A stretch of DNA of 64,000 bases, taken from Guyanagaster necrorhizus (lineage: Eukaryota; Basidiomycota; Agaricomycetes; Agaricales; Physalacriaceae). The position numbers and the translations under genes are program-made. Below are positions 58,500 to 64,000 of the stretch, in pieces; position 1 is the stretch's first letter; every line of letters begins with the position of its first letter. The notes beneath the pieces were generated by a model. That model was not told the origin of the DNA. It searched no databases and worked only from the letters and a program-made list of their open reading frames with translations. The DNA is taken from the NCBI RefSeq assembly GCF_019112545.1, contig NW_025064905.1:186784-250783 (forward strand), written 5' to 3'.

Positions 58500-60295
58500 A
58501 TATTTAGTCCAGTCAACAGATAAGTCCATCTTCGAATCTGAATGTTCTGCCGAAGAAGTTGAACCAACTACTCCAGCGTCTCTTTTACCTCCTCCGGTGT
58601 TTCCTTCACTTCCTCAATCTTTGATTCTGTCAGCTCCTCCTTCAGCGCTTCTGGGATTAGCACTCATACTTATGCTCTTCCCCACTTTTGCTTGTTCCTC
58701 TTCGGGCAGTCCTTCCTTAGATGGCCCACCTCTCCACAGCTGAAGCACTTTCCTTCGTGCTTCAGCCGGTCTATGTCCATCGGCTGTCCCTGTCCTCTGT
58801 ACGTGGTGGTGGTTATATTAGGGGTTTTGGCAGTGGAACGATTACCATGGCGTTGGCTCATCTTGTGGGCCTGGTTGAGCCGGAAGTTGTAGTCCATGTG
58901 GAGGACTCGTCGTTTCCACTCGGCATAGGTGGTCGGAGCATCGTTGTCCCCGTGCATTACCGTTTTCCTGACGGAGCTTCGGATCGCCTTTTCCACCTGA
59001 TTATACATTGCTCTCTCATCGTCATACACCTCAGCTTGGTATGCGAGTTTTCCGAACTCTTGGAAGAAGTCCTTGGCATTCTTGAAATTTGATTGCCGGA
59101 GTCCTTCCCACTTGATTTTGAGGAGCCTAGCTTCAGCTTCATCTCTGAATCGTTCCTGCACGGTTCGTTTGAAGTTGTGGTATGATGGGTATCTCCGGTG
59201 GTTGCCGATTTCGTCATACATCCGGAGGCATTGGAGGTCCCACCAGATGCGAGCGGGTCCTTCGAATCGTGATGTGCAGAAGGTGATGCGGTGGAGGCTG
59301 AAACCTTGAGTGTTGAGTGTGAAGTATGCTGGGAAGACCTCGAAATACATCTCGCACCGGTCGAAGAAGCGCGAGAGGTCATCACTGGCACCCTTAAATG
59401 GTTCAGGTTCTCGGATGATGGTGGGTTTGAGGTTGGACCAGGGGTCCATGGAGGTGGGTTGTCATGTGGGCAGGGTGTTTGGGGGAGGCATTCTCATCAC
59501 TGGTGGTAGTGTCAGGGCTGTTGGTTGTGGAAGGGATCGGAGGAGTCGGTTGTGATGGGGTCCTATGGGTGGCGATGCCAGTGGTGCATATCTGGCAGGG
59601 GATGGAGTGGCAAGGTCTTGGGCAGCTTGGAGGGACAGTCCGGCTGCCCAGAGGTTTGGCGTTTCAGACCGAGGTGGTGGTTCGATTGGCATGGGTTTGA
59701 GCTCCCACCTGGATTGATAGGAGCTCAGTCTGGGTCTTTGGTATGTGGGATACATCTGGTTGAATGTGTATGTTGCATGTCGGTGTACTAGGTAATAGAA
59801 GAAGTTTTCTTTTTCTTCTTCCGGGGCAGCGTCGTATTGTCACCCAAGTTCTGTCATCTTCCAACTAGTCTCCCTCTCTAGAGCTGTTAGACTCTCTTTC
59901 CATATTCTTCTGAATTCTCCTTCGAGAGCTTCTTTCTTCTCTCCTGTGCTAAGGGTGGACTCCATGTCTGTGGTTTGTAGGCTGGGTTGTAGTGAAGTGA
60001 CATTCTGGGGTGTTATAGGGATTGCTTCCAGTACTGTGATGGTCTGGGGGTCAGAGGTCTGGGTCTGGGGTTTGGCAGTGATTCCCTGAGGGTGGTGATC
60101 CTTCTGAGATAGTCGATCTGTACCTGATCTGCAGGTGTTGGGGTTTTCAGTTTGTGTTCCAGCACCTTTCCTTTGTTGGTCTGTGTGGCTGGTGCCAGGA
60201 ATGGTACTGTGTTGATGTCTAGGCTTGGAATGAGGTTGCTCAGTGAGCAAGGTGTTTGAGGGGGAAGGTTCCATGGTTAACCCAAGTAGATTCAA
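58500..60295 (-). mobile_element. Ty3-type LTR retrotransposon relic, gag region
   Basis: On the minus strand one reading frame runs from 60295 to 58670 and is broken only by TGA at 59840-59842 and 59462-59464. It contains a Pro/Gln-rich N-terminus and then a capsid-like helical domain (FKGASDDLSRFFDRCEMYF, ARIWWDLQCL, KRTVQERFRDEAEARLLKI, LRQSNFKNAKDFFQEFGKLA). A CCHC zinc knuckle follows (CFSCGEVGHLRKDC). After a TAA at 58670-58672 and a TGA two codons later, the same frame continues with EALKEELTESKIEEVKE. This is typical of chromovirus-like Ty3 gag in basidiomycetes. I see no flanking LTRs or intact pol, so the element is dead. The boundaries are approximate. Confidence 0.8.
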
Positions 60296-60887
60296 GGAGT
60301 TCAGGTGTAGGTCAGGATAGATTAGACTTTAGTCCAAAGCTGAGGTTTAACCCTCTACATGTCACTACTTAAATATTCATAGACTATGTGCTAAATATAA
60401 ACATACAATAAGGTGAGTGGAGTTGTCCATGCTTGATAGAGTCCCCTACAATACCGTCGTGGTGCGGTAGACAGTGCGTGAACAGAGCGCTCTTGTGATT
60501 GTGTCGCGTCACGGCGTGGAAAATAATCGGCTGGGCTCCGGTGAATGCCGTCGGCTATGAAAATGAAAACGATGAAACCGTAACCAAGAACAGTCATCAG
60601 TCGAACGTGACTTCAGTACCAACAGCGGAAGATAAATAATTTGAGTTATATATGCGCCATATGCATTAGAGCATAAGATGGAAATTCGACTTGGACGTTC
60701 TTGTCAGTGGGCCGTCTTCTCGTTACAACCATTCTGCTGATTGTAATGATAGCATGAGGTACATCGTGAGAGGTATATGGCTCTGTAGCGATGGATTGTT
60801 CGCTTACATCCTCACATGTTGAGGAGTAGTCTGATATATACAAAGGTCAAATTGTCGAGCAGCCCATCACCTCCTACACCCTGTCTA
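60296..60887. other. Intergenic, retroelement leader and ARG7 3' flank
   Basis: The first part is probably the untranslated leader of the gag element. The remainder is AT-rich. No gene is seen. Confidence 0.4.
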
Positions 60888-62434
60888 TCATGAGCGGTAA
60901 TCACCATTTATTCTAACATATTCCTATCAAGATGGTCAGTAGCTGCAGCACCGTAAATCACTTCCACTCACATAGCTGAAATCGCAAGTCCAATATTTTG
61001 CTTCCTCTGTCCCCAGTCCTCCAAGCTCTACACACAATTCAAAATCTTCCAGACCTAGAATCTCGCTGGCCCTCTCCTCATCAACATTCTCCGGCTCACC
61101 GTTGACGAGGACGGGAAGAGCTGAGGTACCATCGGAGGGAATGAAGGATACGCTGACTTTTTGAGGGTCGAGAGGAACTGTCAATGGCACGGAGCCTGTT
61201 GCTGCAAGGATACGACCCCAGCTGTATATGCGGTGTTAAATGCGACTGCGTCAGTGAGATGAAGAAAGCTTACTTGGCGTCTTCACCGTAGAGTGCGGTC
61301 TTGACAAGAGCAGAAGTCGATATTCGAGAGGCAATCTTGTGTGCATCTTCATATGTCGCTGCACCCTGTCTTACTCGTCAACCAAAGAGTAGAGATTGGC
61401 ATGTACGCCCATACCTTGACAGTCACCGTGACAAACTTGGTGGCGCCTTCGCCGTCTCTAACGACCAACTTGGCCAGATCAATCGCGAACGCAGTCAACT
61501 CTTGCTTGAAGTCCTCATAAGACACTTTGTCTGTCTCCTCATCGATCTCATCTGCATAATTTCCAGTACCATCCGAAGCAGCAGCACCGTTAGCAAGGGC
61601 CAGAATCGTATCATTAGTAGACATATCCCCGTCAACGCTGATGGAGTTGAAGCTTCGGTCGACAGCGTAAGTCAACGCGTTCTGCAGGCTCCGCGGAGAG
61701 ACAGCTGCGTCTGTCATGATGCACCCAAGGAGCGTCGCGTGGAGCTGTGAGCCTACCGGAGGGCCCATGTCAGGATGAATCATCCCAGCACCCTTGTCCA
61801 TTCCTGCCATTCGGTATTGTACCCCTTTTATGGTGAAAACACGGGATCGAAGCTTTGGAAACGTGTCCGTCGTCATGAAAGCCCTTGTAGCACGCTCCCA
61901 GGCATCGAAATCGCTGTCCAATGAGCGTGTAGAGGGCTGGTCAGCGTGCTGGGAACGAATAGCGGAGACGATTTTGGAAATGGGAAGGTTCTGGCCAATG
62001 ACGCCTGTCGACATGACGAGCGTGTCATTATCAAAATCTGGGTGGGAGGAGAGGAGCGAGTTGGTTTCCTTGACCATCGTCCATGCATCCTCTAGCCCTT
62101 GCTTCCCCGTTACCGCGTTGGCGCAGCCACTGTTGACGACGACAGCCCGTGCCCTACCACCATTTTTGTTAAGAACTTCCTGAGAAACGACGACTGGTGC
62201 GGCTTTGAAGGCATTTCGGGTGAAACAGGCTGCTGCTGACGTTGGACGAGTCGATGTCGAGAGTATGATGCCTACATCAGGCGTTCCAGGGACCTTTTTA
62301 ATGCCTGCATGGATGCCAGTAAGGAGATATCCCGCAGGTAACGTTGTCGAAGGCAGAGGCTGGTGGTGGTGAGCCTTGGACGGTGCCGACTTGATTGTGA
62401 CGGTCGACAAGAACCGTTTGGCGATGGCCGACAT
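60888..62434 (-). CDS. ARG7: Mitochondrial glutamate/ornithine acetyltransferase (ArgJ type)
   Basis: Four exons in complement order, 61415-62434, 61274-61365, 60972-61221 and 60888-60923, give 465 residues. The N-terminus ([18 protein letters not shown]) is a basic, hydroxylated mitochondrial presequence. Core motifs are [43 protein letters not shown] and [15 protein letters not shown]. The Ala233-Thr234 bond is the expected self-cleavage site, creating the Thr nucleophile of the beta chain. [14 protein letters not shown] and the last exon [11 protein letters not shown] complete the family. The enzyme recycles the acetyl group between N-acetylornithine and glutamate in arginine synthesis, and members that also use acetyl-CoA start the pathway. 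The last 12-codon exon is easy to miss. Confidence 0.94.
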
Positions 62435-62912
62435 GGGAGAAAGAGTTCAACCACCTTTGATACAACTAACTGTATTTTAGGGACTACAGCTAAATTCACT
62501 CACTGAGCTGTATTGCTATTGGTACGGAAAGTACGATAAGCTGTTCATTTCCCAGCTAGACTGCTCTGTGAAGCATACAGCAGTCTACCAAGCTTTGCGG
62601 GAAACGAGGGAACCCTTTCGGCCAGACCGAAATTATTCCTATCTTCCATCTACCACCGCTCCGTTACTCGAACAATTGACGTACCCAAGTGTCAAGTGCA
62701 ACACGACTGCTGCATCGATGGTGAAGGAACAAAATAGATGAAAAGCCCCGGCTACATATAGCCTCCGGTCCATTTGCGCCTATTTTGCCGAGAAGGCAAT
62801 ACCCTCCTCAATCCCATTACTGATTTAAATAAGTAGGTCTATATGATACCATCTAAACGACCTTCTATGCGCGATCCAGTGTGCAAGAAACTAGGTATAC
62901 CTAATATTGAGA
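62435..62912. other. Intergenic between ARG7 promoter and transporter 3' end
   Basis: About 480 bp. It contains the ARG7 promoter (minus-strand gene) and the 3' flank of the transporter. I looked for a TGACTC-type general-control element upstream of ARG7 and saw no convincing copy. Confidence 0.4.
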
Positions 62913-64000
62913 CTACTCTGGTTTGGGATTTTCTTTTCTGAGACCTGCTTCAACATCATCCATGGGAACACGGTCGTACTCCTTTGAAATGGCGGGCTGA
63001 GACTCCTGGTGCTTGACCCATGTATAGTAGAGTGATCCAAAAAGGATAATGGCAATAGAAGATGCGCGGCCACTATTTAACTGTGATTAGAATAAAACCC
63101 TTGTAGATATACGCAGCTGTACTCACGTCGTAATTATGTCGTGGAACAGCCACATTCCCAAGAGCGATGCAGCAACGCCCCGGACTGCGGAAGAAATCAT
63201 GTGGGTAATAGGCGAGGTAACCTTGATAGACAGCAGGCTGGCAATGCTCATCAGGAAGCCTAGAATGCCCTGTACATGAAACGGTCAGACTGATAATCGG
63301 CAATATCTTGTGCGCTCCTTACAGTAATTGCGGAACCCCATAGGAATGTTTCTAGAGCACTCATCGTACCCGCCGACCGCACAAGCTCATCAACTCCGAA
63401 CAGCAGCTTTATCACCCCTGGCACTTCACCAGCCAGAATGATGATAGGTACCAATACAATTGCGCTGAGAAGATTGGTGTACCACGATAGCAACAAGGCA
63501 CTGCCATTGACAACACTCAGACTCTGCTTGATGACAACGGAATGCGTAGCTGTGATCACGGAGCTGACGACACCAAAGAATACTCCCACAAGGGATACGT
63601 GGGTTCCGTCGAGAAAAACGCCGACGAAAAAGCCGAGGGTGACACCGACACATGCTAGGATTATGCGAAGCGATGGCCTAGAGTGCAAAACGATAAAGGA
63701 CGTCCCGACGGTAAACGGCAAAACAAGACCCCGAGCCACTTGGTAGAAGGAAGCATCGACGTATTTGAGTGTGTAGTTGCTGAAGCTGGAAGGAGGTGAG
63801 CATAAATGAGATGCATAAAGGCCTAAACTTTCCTGAGACCAATAACATTTAAGCCTACCATCGGCACCAGTCCCCTGCATGTTTTGAGATCAAAGGTAAG
63901 CTTATCCGGAAGGAACCGCATCGTGTCGGAAACCAAAAACAGGATGACGGCGATCATGAGCTGCATTTGTAGGAAAAAGAGGGGCGTTTCTGTCGTGTTG
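62913..64000 (-). CDS. Nucleotide-sugar transporter (TPT/SLC35 family, SLC35C-like), 3' part
   Basis: Visible exons in complement order: 63833-64000 (open at the window edge), 63323-63785, 63127-63269 and 62913-63072. Hydrophobic helices alternate with short loops. NYTLKYVDASFYQVARGLVLPFTV is the family's substrate-pathway helix (split here for length: NYTLKYVDASF then YQVARGLVLPFTV). TATHSVVIKQSL, LLSWYTNLLSAIVL and ITHMISSAVRGVAASLLGMW are the later conserved helices. The C-terminal tail is charged (HQESQPAISKEYDRVP). These proteins exchange a nucleotide sugar for the nucleoside monophosphate across Golgi or ER membranes. GDP-fucose or GDP-mannose is the likely substrate class, by resemblance only. 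The join 63833/63785 would need a non-GT donor (AG-GAAAGT). Confidence 0.8.

Noticed and set aside
58095..60000. Plus-strand open frames opposite the gag
   Set aside because: They mirror the gag coding strand and show no independent motifs.
1..64000. CRISPR arrays, prokaryotic operons, rRNA or organellar genes
   Set aside because: None seen; the intron-rich genes and gene families are those of a fungal nuclear genome.

Overview
The window is nuclear DNA of a filamentous basidiomycete, most likely a mushroom-forming Agaricomycete. Genes sit on both strands and are cut by many short GT-AG introns of about 48-60 nt. The gene set fits this: a class I hydrophobin, F-box/LRR proteins in fast-turnover clusters, a degraded Crinkler/RHS-like P-loop gene, an expanded-type G-protein alpha subunit, a GH128 and a GH76 relic, and a decayed Ty3-type gag. 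There is one assembly gap of 75 N. I rebuilt spliced models by eye from splice consensus, phase and family resemblance; none has transcript support.

Layout. 0-9.1 kb is housekeeping: NOC4 (partial), the TLDc protein OXR1, a haloacid dehalogenase and the cohesin subunit SCC3. 9.4-12.2 kb is accessory: the broken Crinkler/RHS-like gene and the gap. 12.2-22.1 kb holds two long, disordered, coiled-coil proteins of unknown function, divergently arranged around a 2.8 kb gene-poor stretch. 22.5-31.5 kb carries an NAD-dependent epimerase, a broken GH128 gene, the mitochondrial pair RCF1 and ISD11 (convergent), a TPR protein, a bHLH factor and the biotin-protein ligase BPL1.

33.3-35.3 kb is an F-box pseudogene with a GH76 fragment spliced into it. 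35.6-45.5 kb has an M20 peptidase-family gene of 15 exons, a G-alpha subunit and an aquaglyceroporin. 47.8-52.7 kb has a multi-pass membrane protein, an F-box pseudogene and its intact F-box paralogue. 53.3-57.2 kb has the hydrophobin, URM1, a DUF3632-like relic and a secreted T1-type ribonuclease. 58.5-60.3 kb is the decayed gag. 60.9-64 kb holds mitochondrial ornithine acetyltransferase and a nucleotide-sugar transporter that runs off the window.

I do not see one coherent, co-transcribed new system. The genes are mostly independent. Functional themes recur: mitochondrial or arginine/biotin metabolism (RCF1, ISD11, BPL1, ARG7), signalling and surface biology (G-alpha, aquaglyceroporin, hydrophobin), and accessory turnover (F-box, Crinkler-like, retroelement). 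The most unusual signals are the GH76/F-box chimera, the hydrophobin with a relocated cysteine, and a bHLH gene whose intron layout could switch its DNA-binding domain on or off.
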